A program made the translations under genes and the position numbers. A stretch of DNA of 64,000 nucleotides from Oculatella sp. LEGE 06141 (lineage in GTDB: Bacteria > Cyanobacteriota > Cyanobacteriia > Elainellales > Elainellaceae): positions 19,644-83,643 of the forward strand of contig NZ_JADEWO010000032.1 of assembly GCF_015207605.1 (NCBI RefSeq), given 5' to 3'. Positions 17,730 through 27,310 of the stretch are shown here, one piece after another. The notes under the pieces were generated by a model. It made no database searches, was not told where the DNA came from, and saw only the letters and a program-made list of their open reading frames with translations. The number at the start of each line of letters is the position of its first letter. Within the stretch, counting starts at the first letter, position 1.

Positions 17730-19121
17730 ATGACTGAACAAAATCACTCTACTCGCATCACATCTAGAACCATTGATCAGCGCTTCTTGGTAGCGCAGGG
17801 GGTAGCCTGGTTAGGAGGATTAGGAATGTTGGGGAGTGGGGTTGCGATCGCCCAAAGTCAGCCAGCTCCTGATGCCGTTGTTGTGCCCAGCGCTCAAGAT
17901 TTGCTTGTATCGCCTGCCGCTCCGGCACCCGTCGCACCTGCCCCGGCACCTGCTGCCCCTGCTCCGGTTGCGCCCACATCAATTCCAACCATCCAGCCAC
18001 AGCCTGCTGCGGTAGAGGCACCCACCCCCAGCGCAGCTCAACCAGAGGTGCCTGCGAGCGCAACCTCTACTCCAGAGCGTGCTACGTCTGATTCAGCCGT
18101 TCCAGGTACAAACGTCACGATTGACAGCGTCACCAACCTGGACAACTTGAATAATCTGGGTAATTTAGACAACCTTAACCGCGCAGTTGAGTCGCCCTCG
18201 GCTACCGAATTTGGCAATGCCTACATCGACTCAACCGATTACAGTATTGGAGCCACCCGTCCGCAGCCCTCTATTGTGCTTTCGGAGCGCTCTACAGGAT
18301 GCCAAACGGTGCTAAACGCTGGGCAAGGCGTGCCCAATAGCATCTGCAACTCAAATGCGGTTGCCAGTAACGGTCAGGCTCGACCCAGTGGAAGTGCTGG
18401 AAGCCTTAGCTCCGTTAGTCTGGGGCCGGTTAGCCTCAGCGCTGGTGGCATTCGAGCAGGCGGCACAGCCCCATCTGGACGCGACTTCTACAATATTTCA
18501 GCTCGTCCTCAAGCTCGAATTGGTAACGGCAATGTGAGTTTGATGTTTCCGCTATCGATTCCCGCTGCGATTACCTCTGTATTTGGCTGGCGGTTACACC
18601 CCATTGCTGGCACCTATCGCCTCCATTCGGGAACGGACTTAGGTGCTCCCATGGGAACACCCGTATTGGCGGCATTTGAAGGGCAGGTGTCGATCGCCGA
18701 CTTCATGCAGGGATATGGATTAACGGTTGTATTGCAACACGAGAAGTCCACGAAAGAAACGCTGTATGCTCACATGTCTGAAATCTTTGTTCAACCTGGA
18801 GAGTGGGTGGAACAAGGCACGGTCATTGGCCGAGTGGGCAGTACTGGGTTATCAACTGGGCCACACTTGCACTTTGAGTTTCGGGAACGCACGCCGCAGG
18901 GGTGGTTGGCGCTTGACCCAGGTGAGCTGTTAACCTATGCCCTGGCTCAGATGGTAGAGTCACCTCAGCTTGCTTTGGCGATGTCTAAAACTGGAGACGA
19001 CAAAACGGTTGGAGAATTGCAGTTGATCAACTGGGCGATTCCGACCCTGGAAGGCGCAGCGGTAGACCTTAGCAAAGAAATTACCAAAGAAGTTAAGCCA
19101 GTTAACCAGCCTACTCCTTAG
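17730..19121 (+). CDS. Secreted M23-family metallopeptidase (LytM domain)
   Basis: A peptidoglycan hydrolase or division-related LytM protein. Residues 20-42 (VAWLGGLGMLGSGVAIAQ) form a signal peptide. A long low-complexity stretch rich in Ala and Pro (about 58-125) spans the periplasm, followed by an Asn/Leu-rich segment. The M23 domain (about 280-400) has the zinc ligands in RLHSGTDLGAPMGTPV (HxxxD) and in TGPHLHFEFRE (HxH), with YAHMSE between. The metal site is complete, so it is predicted active. A helical tail of 75 residues follows. The Ala-Pro repeats are GC-rich and could vary between strains. It ends in a strong terminator and is transcribed alone. Confidence 0.9.
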   Translation: MTEQNHSTRITSRTIDQRFLVAQGVAWLGGLGMLGSGVAIAQSQPAPDAVVVPSAQDLLVSPAAPAPVAPAPAPAAPAPVAPTSIPTIQPQPAAVEAPTPSAAQPEVPASATSTPERATSDSAVPGTNVTIDSVTNLDNLNNLGNLDNLNRAVESPSATEFGNAYIDSTDYSIGATRPQPSIVLSERSTGCQTVLNAGQGVPNSICNSNAVASNGQARPSGSAGSLSSVSLGPVSLSAGGIRAGGTAPSGRDFYNISARPQARIGNGNVSLMFPLSIPAAITSVFGWRLHPIAGTYRLHSGTDLGAPMGTPVLAAFEGQVSIADFMQGYGLTVVLQHEKSTKETLYAHMSEIFVQPGEWVEQGTVIGRVGSTGLSTGPHLHFEFRERTPQGWLALDPGELLTYALAQMVESPQLALAMSKTGDDKTVGELQLINWAIPTLEGAAVDLSKEITKEVKPVNQPTP

Positions 19122-19183
19122 TAAGCAGACGATCTCCGCTCCACTACGATTCCACAACTACAACATAACTACAGTTTGATTTC

Positions 19184-19213
19184 AGGGCACTCTCATCAGG
19201 TGCCCTATTTTTT
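19184..19213 (+). terminator. Rho-independent terminator of the M23 peptidase gene
   Basis: The stem AGGGCAC with GTGCCCT (7 bp, 9-nt loop) is followed by ATTTTTT, about 60 nt after the stop codon. Confidence 0.85.
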
Positions 19214-19244
19214 GGTCGCCTGTTCTTCTGCAAAACGTTGACAT

Positions 19245-19291
19245 AAAAAAACGCTGCGTTCAGCTTTAGGAAAGCAGATTTGAACGCAACG
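19245..19291 (-). terminator. Rho-independent terminator of aroF
   Basis: On the minus strand CGTTGCGTTCA pairs with TGAACGCAGCG (11 bp, one G-U) and is followed by seven T, about 50 nt after the aroF stop codon. Together with the plus-strand terminator next to it, it insulates two convergent genes. Confidence 0.85.
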
Positions 19292-19341
19292 TCTTTAATT
19301 GAAAGAATGGATCAGTTTAAATAGCCACTTTAGACGTCACT

Positions 19342-20397
19342 TCAGACAACGGCGACAGCCTGAGGCCAACGTCCAACCGCTTTACCAATGACGGCTAATT
19401 CTTGCATGAGGCGATCGAACCGCTCGGGTGTGAGGGACTGGGGGCCATCAGACAGAGCTTTGGCCGGATTGGGATGTACCTCAATCATGAGGGAATCGGC
19501 TCCCCCGGCAACAGATGCTAAGGCCAGGGATGGAACATATTCAGCCCGACCCGTACCGTGGCTGGGATCCAGCATGATCGGTAGGTGGGTGAGCGATCGC
19601 AACACGGGAATGACCGCTAAATCCAGCGTGTTTCGGGCATATTGGCGATCGAACGTCCGAATGCCTCGTTCGCACAAAATCACGTTTGGGTTTCCGGCAG
19701 CCAGAATATATTCTGCCGCCATCAACCATTCTTCGATAGTGGCAGACATGCCGCGTTTCAGCAGGACTGGCTTGTCTTGCGCCCCTACCTTCTTGAGCAA
19801 AGAGAAGTTTTGCATATTGCGGGCACCCACCTGGACGACATCCGCAAACTCTGACACCTTGTCCAGGTCAGCCGTATCCATTACTTCGGTGATGATGCCG
19901 AGTCCCGTTGCTTCGCGGGCAGCCGCCAATAAACCCAATGCGCTTTCGCCATGTCCCTGGAACGCATAGGGAGACGTGCGCGGTTTGTAGGCTCCACCCC
20001 GGAGGAATTGTGCCCCAGCCGCTTTGACGCGACGAGCCGTCTCAATGATCATGGCTTCGTTTTCGACCGAGCAAGGCCCTGCGACGACGACAACAGGCGC
20101 ATGTTCGCTAAAAGTCACGGGGCCATTGGGCGTAGAGACAATTACTTCACTGGCTTCACCGTGACGATATTCTCGACTGACGCGCTTGAATGGCTTCTCA
20201 ACTCGCAACACTTGCTCGATCCAGGGACTGGATTCCTGGATCTGAAGCACATCCAGATCAACCGTATCGCCCACTAAACCGATGACCGTCTTGTGCTTAC
20301 CGACAATTTTTTCAGGTGTCAGCCCCCATGCCTCGAATTCGTCGCCCAATCGAGCGATTTCAACGTCAGGAGTGCCGATCTTCATGACAACAATCAT
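19342..20397 (-). CDS. aroF: 3-deoxy-7-phosphoheptulonate synthase (DAHP synthase, type I-beta)
   Basis: This enzyme joins phosphoenolpyruvate and erythrose 4-phosphate in the first step of the shikimate pathway to aromatic amino acids. Residues 1-80 form a ferredoxin-like regulatory domain, as in the type I-beta family of Thermotoga. The TIM-barrel core has VVVAGPCSVENEAMI, LRGGAYKPRTSPYAFQG, PVLLKRGMSATIEEWL, ILCERGIRTF, LDPSHGTGR and SLMIEVHPNPAKALSDG, which include the metal ligands Cys, His, Glu and Asp. Length 351 is as expected. In related enzymes the extra domain gives feedback inhibition by aromatic amino acids; that is knowledge of the family, not seen here. It is last in the spp-ruvA-rpsO-PAM68 direction. 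Confidence 0.95.
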   Translation of the reverse strand: MIVVMKIGTPDVEIARLGDEFEAWGLTPEKIVGKHKTVIGLVGDTVDLDVLQIQESSPWIEQVLRVEKPFKRVSREYRHGEASEVIVSTPNGPVTFSEHAPVVVVAGPCSVENEAMIIETARRVKAAGAQFLRGGAYKPRTSPYAFQGHGESALGLLAAAREATGLGIITEVMDTADLDKVSEFADVVQVGARNMQNFSLLKKVGAQDKPVLLKRGMSATIEEWLMAAEYILAAGNPNVILCERGIRTFDRQYARNTLDLAVIPVLRSLTHLPIMLDPSHGTGRAEYVPSLALASVAGGADSLMIEVHPNPAKALSDGPQSLTPERFDRLMQELAVIGKAVGRWPQAVAVV

Positions 20398-20530
20398 GTC
20401 AAACTTCCTAGCTAAGTGAGTTGTTTTCTAAACCTCTCAGATGGGTTAGTCGCCCAACCTTCGATATTCTACGACCGACAGTGCCCCCCTACCTTCACCT
20501 GACCTGGGGTGCCGGGTTGGGTTGTTACGA

Positions 20531-21004
20531 TTATTTACCTGCCGATCGCCAGGCTTTGGTCATTCGCCCTAAGTTGGTGGTGAACTCTACCCAACCCAAC
20601 TTGCTGCCAGGAATTTCTTCATCCCAAGAGGCTGAAAGGACACCATAACTTAGCCCGAGTACGCCCAATCCAAAGAAGCCCATGCTGACCAGGACAACCG
20701 CAACATTGGGCAGCTCGATTAGATTGTTGCTGACCACCAGATAGCTGGCCACAAACGTGGACATGCCAAAGACCGTTGGAATGCCGCAGAACAAGGCCAT
20801 TCGACGCACCATTCGCTTACTGACTACATCTGGAATAGTGGTTTGATTGCTGGAGGCGGTTCGGCGTGGCTTTTCAGTGGCGGATTTGGTTGCTGCGGCC
20901 TTCTTTTCAGCCTGTTTGCGGCTTTTGGCCGGTTCAAACGGAAGGCGATCGCGGCTTGAAGTATCGGTATTGTCGTTTGATTGCGAAGGGGGTTGAGGAG
21001 CCAT
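20531..21004 (-). CDS. PAM68-family photosystem II assembly protein
   Basis: PAM68 proteins assist early photosystem II assembly; the Synechocystis homologue was reported to associate with ribosomes and to help chlorophyll insertion into CP47. The 157-residue sequence has a charged, disordered N-terminus rich in Lys and Ala (residues 1-60), two membrane helices (ALFCGIPTVFGMSTFVASYL and VAVVLVSMGFFGLGVLGLSYG) and the conserved C-terminal motif SASWDEEIPGSKLGWVEF. It starts 11 bp after the stop of rpsO, so the two are co-transcribed and probably translationally coupled, which fits a membrane protein that acts near the ribosome. Confidence 0.92.
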   Translation of the reverse strand: MAPQPPSQSNDNTDTSSRDRLPFEPAKSRKQAEKKAAATKSATEKPRRTASSNQTTIPDVVSKRMVRRMALFCGIPTVFGMSTFVASYLVVSNNLIELPNVAVVLVSMGFFGLGVLGLSYGVLSASWDEEIPGSKLGWVEFTTNLGRMTKAWRSAGK

Positions 21005-21015
21005 ACGCTTTACTC

Positions 21016-21285
21016 TTAACCCCGAATACCCAAACGCTGAATCAAGGCACGATAGCGCTTTTGGTCATTCTTCATGATGTAGGCCAGCAACCGCTTGCGC
21101 TGCCCAATCATTTTTAGCAAACCGCGACGAGACGCGTGATCTTTTTTGTTCTGCTTCAGGTGAGCACTCAACTTGTTGATCCGCTCGGTTAGCATTGCCA
21201 CCTGCACATCGGCGGATCCGGTGTCGGTCTCGTGAATTTGGTATTCAGAAATGATTTCGTGTTTGCGCTCTTGTACCAGTGCCAT
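21016..21285 (-). CDS. rpsO: 30S ribosomal protein S15
   Basis: S15 is a primary 16S rRNA binding protein that helps nucleate the platform of the small subunit. The 89-residue sequence is the normal length and has the family motifs [23 protein letters not shown]-equivalent [18 protein letters not shown] and [12 protein letters not shown]. The start ATG is clear. Upstream lies ruvA at a distance of about 170 bp and downstream, 11 bp away, the PAM68 gene, an order known from other cyanobacteria. Autoregulation through its own mRNA leader, as in E. coli, is possible, but I did not identify the structure. Confidence 0.97.
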   Translation of the reverse strand: MALVQERKHEIISEYQIHETDTGSADVQVAMLTERINKLSAHLKQNKKDHASRRGLLKMIGQRKRLLAYIMKNDQKRYRALIQRLGIRG

Positions 21286-21454
21286 GGATGTACTTTATTC
21301 CTAGTTCCTTATCAATATGCAGTCAACCATCCTATCATAGCGGCTCTCTCACGGGGAGGGTAGAGGTTAAAAAGAGCGGTAAGCGGTGAGTTGGGTGCGG
21401 TGTGCCAAAGCCACGACACTCTGAATCGTTAGGGTGGGGTGATGCGGCTCGGTG

Positions 21455-22081
21455 TTACTGACTGAGCCAGGCGATCGCTTCTCGAATCCAGTCTTCGGCA
21501 TTGGACGTTTTGGAAAGAGCGGTCTTCTGACCGACCGCTTGCAGAGCTTGCATGATTTCGCCGCTGCTGTAACCCAATGCCAGTAACGTCATTTCCACAT
21601 CTTCTTGAATGGCAGAGGTTGGCCCAGCACCAGGAGTTGGAGCCAAGCCAGACTGCATTCGCCACTCCGCCAGTTTGCCTTTGAGTTCTAAAGCAATGCG
21701 TTCAGCCGTCTTGGTGCCCACCCCAGGCGTTAATGCCAGCATCCGCGTGTTGCTGGAGACGATCGCCTGCACTAAATCCTGCAGTCCCAATTTGTCGAGC
21801 AGGGCTACGGCGAGCTGAGGGCCGATGCCACTGACGCTGATCAATTGGCGGAATAGATCTCGTTCTGCTGCTGAGCCAAAGCCAAACAGCACCATCTGAT
21901 CGTCTCGAATTTGCAGGTGAGTAAACAGTTGGACGGTGTCTTCCGCCTCTGGGAGGTGCTGTGCCCAGCGGGGAAGCACCTGAATTTCGTATCCGAGCTG
22001 ATTGACTTCCAGAATCAACACCACACGGCTAGGGCTGATTTTTTGCAGACTGGCAACAGTTCCTTTTAAGTAACTAATCAT
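21455..22081 (-). CDS. ruvA: Holliday junction branch migration protein RuvA
   Basis: RuvA binds four-way junctions and loads the RuvB motor for branch migration in recombination and repair. The 208-residue sequence begins MISYLKGTVASLQKISPSRV with the OB-fold domain, followed by two helix-hairpin-helix motifs (ISVSGIGPQLAVALLD and LTPGVGTKTAERIALELKG) and a C-terminal RuvB-contact domain (DVEMTLLALGYSSGEI, AIAWLSQ). All three domains are intact. The gene lies between spp and rpsO on the minus strand; an 81-bp gap follows spp. Confidence 0.96.
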   Translation of the reverse strand: MISYLKGTVASLQKISPSRVVLILEVNQLGYEIQVLPRWAQHLPEAEDTVQLFTHLQIRDDQMVLFGFGSAAERDLFRQLISVSGIGPQLAVALLDKLGLQDLVQAIVSSNTRMLALTPGVGTKTAERIALELKGKLAEWRMQSGLAPTPGAGPTSAIQEDVEMTLLALGYSSGEIMQALQAVGQKTALSKTSNAEDWIREAIAWLSQ

Positions 22082-22162
22082 GAGGCGGGGAACATTGACC
22101 TGAACATGGGCGGAACCATTGATGCATTCGTCGTTATCTATAGCCTAGCGTTCGTGCATTAT

Positions 22163-22918
22163 TCACGCCTCCAGAAAGCCAAAGTGCCGCAACCCTTCCA
22201 AAATTCCACCCGCACAGTGCGCTTTGGATACATAACGGTGGGGAGATGGATTGGCGTGATGCCACTCTCGTAACTCAGGTTGAGCGTTGCCCACAATGAT
22301 TCCCTTACCTGTAGCCGCCGCAAACATAGAAATGTCGTTACCAGAGTCACCGCACACCACCAGACGATCGCCCGGTAGCCTCCAGGTTTGCTGCAAGAAG
22401 GCGATCGCCGCTCCTTTGTTGCCCCGGCTTGGCAGGATGTCTAAATCTTTACCGCTACTGTAGATAAGCTGAATGTCTAATCCCTGTTTTTGTAGGGAAG
22501 CTTCTAGCTGCGGCAAGACCATCGGAGCAACTTCCTGGCTGAGGTGATAGCTGGCCTTAAATGGAGTTTGCTCTTGCGGCGATTGGGGCACCAGGTCGGC
22601 AAAGTGAGCGGCGATCGCCGCTACCTGGTCACGATCCCAGCCGTGGGATAATTCTGCAACCCAATCTGGATCTAAATCATCCTGGCCGTGATGGTAGATC
22701 TCGGTACCCACTGACAACAGGAGGGCATCGGGGGTAAGCAAAAACGGTTTTTCGGTTTTCAGTTCCTGGTAAAGCTCTGGCGATCGCCCCGTGGCATAAA
22801 CGATCAGCGTGCCGTAAGCCTGACGGTGCTGTTCCAGGTGGTAATTCAGCGTTTTAAGAGCCGCATCATCTCCAACTAGGGTGTTGTCGAGATCCGTTAT
22901 AAACAAGAATTTTGTCAC
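22163..22918 (-). CDS. spp: Sucrose-phosphate phosphatase-like HAD hydrolase
   Basis: A haloacid-dehalogenase phosphatase of 251 residues, the typical size of cyanobacterial sucrose-6-phosphate phosphatases, which remove phosphate in the last step of sucrose synthesis. The motifs are: FITDLDNTLVGDD (nucleophile Asp9 and acid Asp11), VYATGRSPELY (motif II), SRGNKGAAIAFL (motif III Lys) and VCGDSGNDISMF (motif IV). The cap domain (about 100-165) has the sucrose-phosphatase-like FKASYHLSQEV. Sucrose-phosphate synthase is not in the window. A related mannosyl- or glucosyl-glycerate phosphatase role cannot be excluded. It reads away from the MFS gene, with 282 bp between the starts. Confidence 0.85.
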   Translation of the reverse strand: MTKFLFITDLDNTLVGDDAALKTLNYHLEQHRQAYGTLIVYATGRSPELYQELKTEKPFLLTPDALLLSVGTEIYHHGQDDLDPDWVAELSHGWDRDQVAAIAAHFADLVPQSPQEQTPFKASYHLSQEVAPMVLPQLEASLQKQGLDIQLIYSSGKDLDILPSRGNKGAAIAFLQQTWRLPGDRLVVCGDSGNDISMFAAATGKGIIVGNAQPELREWHHANPSPHRYVSKAHCAGGILEGLRHFGFLEA

Positions 22919-23200
22919 AGGATTTTACCCAACCGCGAGCCATTGGTTTAGCAAGGATATCCTATCAAAATCTGTCCACCGTCCTGGCCTCTTGCAATCT
23001 TCCGAAAAGGTACGTGTCTTTCGCCATTCCAGCAGGAACACAAAGTTCACACCCATTCCACCGATGTCTCAACGACTTGAGCCAGGAAGCCTCAAAATTC
23101 AGCCGCGTCCATACCACCAACTTTCATTACACTGACAAAGAGACAATCTATCGGCAGCAATTGCCGCGCTGGAGCAGTCGTATCCTTTACCTCCAATTCG

Positions 23201-24451
23201 GTGCAAAAACTTCTCACATGGCTGCCTCGCTTAGATCATCGCGTCTGGATTTTAATTGCGGGTCGTTTGCTGTCTCAGCTTGGCAGCGGATTTACGTTGT
23301 TTTACGCTCCTATTTTTTTTGTGAATCAGGTTGGGCTATCGGCAACAGTGGTGGGGATTGGCATCGGTAGCGGCTCGATCGCTGGCATTGCAGGACGCAT
23401 TGTGGGCGGCTCATTTGCCGATTCACCCCGATGGGGGCGACGAAAAACTCTATTGCTGTCTGCCGCCGTCTCTGCTCTTGCCGATGTGTTCCTGGCTTTG
23501 ACCTATGACTTTCCTACCTTTTTGCTCGGCAACTTGCTGATGGGTCTGGGAATTGGGCTGTACTGGCCGGCGACGGAAGCGGTTGTGGCCGATATCACGA
23601 CCGTGGATCAACGGAATGAAGCCTACGCCCTAACTCGGTTGGGAGATAGTTTAGGGGTTGGGTTGGGTGTGGTATTGGGCGGTTGGTTAATTGCTGCAAC
23701 AGGTGCGTATCGAGCCTTATTTGTGATCGACGGCATTTCATTTGTGGTCTTTCTTGGCATTATTTATTGGGCGATCGCAGAAACATTAAGCACGCAGCAA
23801 ACCTCAAGACGGATGTTTCAGGGATGGGGTCGAGCTTTGCGCGATCGCCCTTTGCTGGTGTACGTTCTGGTCAATATTTTGTTCACCACCTATTTAGCGC
23901 AGATCAACAGCGCCATGCCGCTCTATTTCACCAACTACGTCCAGGGAGCGCAAGGACAGGTTGGGTTTTCGTCCACAACCATCAGCACGCTGTTTTCGTG
24001 GCACGTTGTGCTGACTGCCATCACCCAACTTCCGGTGGCGCGTGGCCTGAACCGATTTAGCCGTCCACAGGTTTTGATGATCTCGGCTGTATTCTGGGGT
24101 ATTGGTTTCGGGTTAACGTGGCTGACCGGAATCGCCGTCACCGGGCAACTTCTCTGGGCAGGATTTAGCTTGAGCGTTCTGGCGATCGCCACCGTTGCCT
24201 ACACGCCTGCGGCATCATCGTTGGTAGTGAATCTTGCGCCTGAAGCTCTGCGGGGTGTTTACCTGGCCATCAATTCCTTGTGTTGGGCGGTTGGTTACTT
24301 TGTGGGGCCTGCTTTGGGCGGTTGGGTCATGGATCAACCGCGCACCATTGCCGATGGCTTCTGGATTGTTTCTGCCCTGAGCGTGCTGTTAGCCATTGGC
24401 ATCCTGCGCTATCTGGATCGCATAACTTCCTCTGTGCCCGTCACGAACTAG
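23201..24451 (+). CDS. MFS transporter
   Basis: A major facilitator superfamily permease of 416 residues with 12 predicted membrane helices. The conserved loop between helices 2 and 3 is present as GGSFADSPRWGRRKTLL (the G-x-x-x-D-R-x-G-R-R pattern) and a second copy is degraded between helices 8 and 9. The class resembles multidrug exporters of the MdtG/EmrD kind, but the substrate cannot be told. The start is a GTG (MQKLLTWLPRLDHRVWILI). It stands alone; marC converges on it, with 26 bp between the stop codons and no strong terminator visible. Confidence 0.88.
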   Translation: MQKLLTWLPRLDHRVWILIAGRLLSQLGSGFTLFYAPIFFVNQVGLSATVVGIGIGSGSIAGIAGRIVGGSFADSPRWGRRKTLLLSAAVSALADVFLALTYDFPTFLLGNLLMGLGIGLYWPATEAVVADITTVDQRNEAYALTRLGDSLGVGLGVVLGGWLIAATGAYRALFVIDGISFVVFLGIIYWAIAETLSTQQTSRRMFQGWGRALRDRPLLVYVLVNILFTTYLAQINSAMPLYFTNYVQGAQGQVGFSSTTISTLFSWHVVLTAITQLPVARGLNRFSRPQVLMISAVFWGIGFGLTWLTGIAVTGQLLWAGFSLSVLAIATVAYTPAASSLVVNLAPEALRGVYLAINSLCWAVGYFVGPALGGWVMDQPRTIADGFWIVSALSVLLAIGILRYLDRITSSVPVTN

Positions 24452-24477
24452 TCGGTTGTTCCTGTAATGGCATTTGT

Positions 24478-25119
24478 TTAGCGCAGAAGACTGGGAGCCG
24501 CTTCTTGGATGAAGGCCAGGGTGCCATCGGCAACAAATTGAACAGCGATCGCCAGAATAAAAAAGCCCAGCACCCGGTTTAATGCCCCTAATCCGTTTTT
24601 TCCGAGTACCTTTACCAGCGACTCGCCCAGGGTTAGGCAAAGATACAGCGCTATGCCCAGCAAAACAATGCCAACTAAACAGCCAAGGTAGCTTAACCAC
24701 TGATCCGTCCGTTCGGAAAGACCAATGACAACGCCGATCGCCCCTGGGCCACTCAGCATTGGAATTGCCATTGGAATAAACGAAATATCGTCTTTGTCGA
24801 TCGCCTCTGCGCTTTCGGCTCCGGTTAACCGCTGTCGGGCGGTTACCATTTCCCAGGCAGTGTGAGAAATCAACAACCCACCCGCAATCTGCAATACTCC
24901 CAGGGAAATGCCAAAAAATGACAGAATAAACTTTCCCATGACTAAAAAAGCGGCTAACACCCAGACTACGTTGATAGCCGTAAAACGAGCCTGTTTGGCT
25001 CGATAGCGAGGGGTATCTCTTGCCGTCAAGCTGTAGAAAATGGGGATGGCTCCAATCGGGTTGGCGATCGGAAATAGAGCAACAAATGTGGCAAAGGCAA
25101 AGGAAAACAAAGGTTGCAC
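24478..25119 (-). CDS. MarC-family integral membrane protein
   Basis: A 213-residue membrane protein with six helices and the MarC family signature at the start, FVALFPIANPIGAIPIFYSL, and MLSGPGAIGVVIGLSE in the middle, where the paired P-G segments form re-entrant turns. MarC proteins (the NAAT group) are annotated as small neutral amino acid transporters or as membrane proteins of unknown function; E. coli MarC was once linked to drug resistance but this was not confirmed. It starts 36 bp after hisIE on the same strand, so they are probably co-transcribed, although a functional link is not known. Confidence 0.9.
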   Translation of the reverse strand: MQPLFSFAFATFVALFPIANPIGAIPIFYSLTARDTPRYRAKQARFTAINVVWVLAAFLVMGKFILSFFGISLGVLQIAGGLLISHTAWEMVTARQRLTGAESAEAIDKDDISFIPMAIPMLSGPGAIGVVIGLSERTDQWLSYLGCLVGIVLLGIALYLCLTLGESLVKVLGKNGLGALNRVLGFFILAIAVQFVADGTLAFIQEAAPSLLR

Positions 25120-25155
25120 TGGCTTGTTCCAAACTTGCTTTAGACTTTAGCTCCT

Positions 25156-25806
25156 TTAACGTCGCCGTTCTTGCAGCTTTCGATACACAGCTCGCACATC
25201 AACGTGGTGGTGAGCCAGAGCCACTAGCGTGTGATAGAGCAAATCGGCGGCTTCACCGGCGATCGCGTCTGGATCATCGTCCTTACACGCCATTACGACT
25301 TCAGCCGCTTCTTCGCCAATTTTTTTCAAAATTTTGTTGTCGCCACCTGCTAGCAGCTTGCAGGTATACGAGTCGGGATTGGGGTTGTCGCGGCGATCGC
25401 AAATTACCTCAAACACCTGAGTCAGCGTATCTGCTGGAGGGGGCTGAACGGTACTATCAACCTGATGGAAACAACTGCGCTCTCCGGTGTGGCAGGCCAC
25501 ATCCCCCATCTGCTCGACGCTGATTAAAATAGCGTCACTGTCGCAGTCGTAGCGCATGGATTTCACCGTTTGCAGATGCCCGGATGTTGCGCCTTTATGC
25601 CAAAGCTCAGAGCGCGATCGGCTCCAGAACCAGGTTTCTCCTGTTTCCAGCGTTTTTTGCAACGAGTCCGGGTTCATCCATGCCATCATCAGCACAGTGC
25701 CATCCAGGTAGTCCTGAACAATGGCGGGAACGAGTCCCTGGTCGTTGTAACGAATCTTATCAACCGGGATAGCTGAATGGAGAGGGAGGGAATCGCTGGC
25801 TACCAT
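25156..25806 (-). CDS. hisIE: Bifunctional phosphoribosyl-AMP cyclohydrolase / phosphoribosyl-ATP pyrophosphatase
   Basis: HisIE carries out steps two and three of histidine synthesis. The N-terminal cyclohydrolase domain (about 15-115) has [30 protein letters not shown], the metal site [10 protein letters not shown] and CHTGERSCF. The C-terminal pyrophosphohydrolase domain (about 120-210) is an all-helical MazG-like fold with [18 protein letters not shown] and [13 protein letters not shown], whose acidic residues bind magnesium. Both active sites look complete and the 216-residue length is normal for the fused form. It is divergent from hemL, with about 120 bp between the starts, and co-directional with marC. 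Confidence 0.96.
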   Translation of the reverse strand: MVASDSLPLHSAIPVDKIRYNDQGLVPAIVQDYLDGTVLMMAWMNPDSLQKTLETGETWFWSRSRSELWHKGATSGHLQTVKSMRYDCDSDAILISVEQMGDVACHTGERSCFHQVDSTVQPPPADTLTQVFEVICDRRDNPNPDSYTCKLLAGGDNKILKKIGEEAAEVVMACKDDDPDAIAGEAADLLYHTLVALAHHHVDVRAVYRKLQERRR

Positions 25807-25925
25807 GCTGTTTAGAGATGTAATTGGGAATTGCGGCTTCTCATCAATAGGATAATAAATTGAGCGTTCATCTTTAACGACAGTCAGCCCTTAATTAAGA
25901 GTGTACGTTTGCAAGGGAGAAAGTC

Positions 25926-27227
25926 TTGGTTACTACGACAAACTTGAAAACCAATAAATCGGAAGAGATCTTCGCGGCGGCTCAAAAGCTAATGCCGGGA
26001 GGCGTAAATTCACCTGTTCGCGCCTTTAAATCGGTGGGTGGGCAGCCCATTGTGTTCGATCGGGTGAAAGGTGCGTATGTTTGGGATGTAGACGGCAACC
26101 AATATATCGATTATGTCGGCTCATGGGGACCTGCTATTTGCGGTCATGCCCATCCAGACGTGCTGAAGGCGCTGCATGATGTTATCGATAAAGGAACTAG
26201 CTTTGGTGCCCCGTGCTATCTGGAAAATGTGCTGGCTCAAATGGTAATTGATGCCGTACCTAGCATTGAGATGGTGCGATTTGTCAATTCGGGTACCGAA
26301 GCCTGTATGGCAGTGCTGCGCTTGATGCGAGCCTTTACCGGACGCGACAAAGTGATTAAGTTTGAAGGGTGTTACCACGGACACGCCGACATGTTCCTGG
26401 TTAAAGCGGGGTCTGGCGTTGCCACATTGGGGTTGCCCGACTCGCCCGGTGTGCCCAAAACCACGACACAGGACACTCTTACGGCTCCCTACAACGATTT
26501 AGAAGCCGTCAAAGCTTTGTTTGTGGAGAATCCAGATCAAATTGCAGGTGTCATTTTGGAACCTGTAGTCGGCAATGCTGGCTTTATTCCGCCCGATGCA
26601 GGATTTTTAGAAGGCTTACGGGAAATTACAAGAGACTATGGGGCGCTCTTAGTCTTTGATGAGGTGATGACAGGCTTCCGCATTGCTTACGGAGGCGCTC
26701 AGCAAAAGTTTGGAGTAACACCCGACTTAACCACATTGGGTAAAATTATTGGCGGTGGTTTGCCTGTCGGCGCATACGGTGGGCGGCAAGACATTATGTC
26801 AATGGTGGCTCCTGCTGGTCCTATGTATCAGGCAGGAACGCTGTCGGGCAACCCCCTGGCAATGACGGCAGGGATTAAAACGCTGGAACTGTTGCAGCGC
26901 CCAGAAGCCTATGAGGAACTCGATCGCGTCACTAAACGGTTGGCGGATGGAATGTTAGCTGTTGCCAAAGAAACAGGGCACGCAGCTTGCGGTGGGCAAA
27001 TCAGCGGTATGTTTGGCTTTTTCTTTACCGCAGGTCCGGTGCATAACTATGAAGATGCAAAACAGTCGGATGCGACAAAGTTTGCCCGGTTCCATCGAGG
27101 CATGTTAGAGCGAGGTGTGTATTTAGCTCCCTCCCAGTTTGAAGCTGGCTTTACCTCATTGGCGCACACCGATGAAGATATCGATCGCACGCTTGCAGCC
27201 GCTAGAGACGTGATGTCCAGTCTTTAA
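25926..27227 (+). CDS. hemL: Glutamate-1-semialdehyde 2,1-aminomutase
   Basis: HemL converts glutamate-1-semialdehyde to 5-aminolevulinate, the committed precursor of chlorophyll, haem and bilins in cyanobacteria. It is a class III PLP enzyme of 433 residues, the family length. Visible motifs are [63 protein letters not shown] and the PLP lysine in [17 protein letters not shown]. The start is TTG, with AGGGAGA just upstream. It ends in a strong bidirectional terminator shared with smtA. HemB, the next enzyme in the pathway, is in the same window but 33 kb away. Confidence 0.97.
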   Translation: MVTTTNLKTNKSEEIFAAAQKLMPGGVNSPVRAFKSVGGQPIVFDRVKGAYVWDVDGNQYIDYVGSWGPAICGHAHPDVLKALHDVIDKGTSFGAPCYLENVLAQMVIDAVPSIEMVRFVNSGTEACMAVLRLMRAFTGRDKVIKFEGCYHGHADMFLVKAGSGVATLGLPDSPGVPKTTTQDTLTAPYNDLEAVKALFVENPDQIAGVILEPVVGNAGFIPPDAGFLEGLREITRDYGALLVFDEVMTGFRIAYGGAQQKFGVTPDLTTLGKIIGGGLPVGAYGGRQDIMSMVAPAGPMYQAGTLSGNPLAMTAGIKTLELLQRPEAYEELDRVTKRLADGMLAVAKETGHAACGGQISGMFGFFFTAGPVHNYEDAKQSDATKFARFHRGMLERGVYLAPSQFEAGFTSLAHTDEDIDRTLAAARDVMSSL

Positions 27228-27256
27228 GCCACACACTCTCAGCCAGGATTGATTAG

Positions 27257-27291
27257 AAAAAAGGGGCGCATGATTCATGTGCCCCTTTTTT
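27257..27291. terminator. Bidirectional terminator between hemL and smtA
   Basis: A 10-bp stem GGGGCGCATG with CATGTGCCCC (one G-U) and a 3-nt loop is flanked by six A on the left and six T on the right, so it can stop transcripts from either strand. It begins 30 nt after hemL and ends 20 nt before the smtA stop. Confidence 0.92.
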
Positions 27292-27310
27292 CTATGGAAT
27301 GAACGGTGCA

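Noticed and set aside
24389..25132. Long minus-strand frame overlapping marC
   Set aside because: It is a shadow of marC; the marC frame has clear membrane helices and the family signature.
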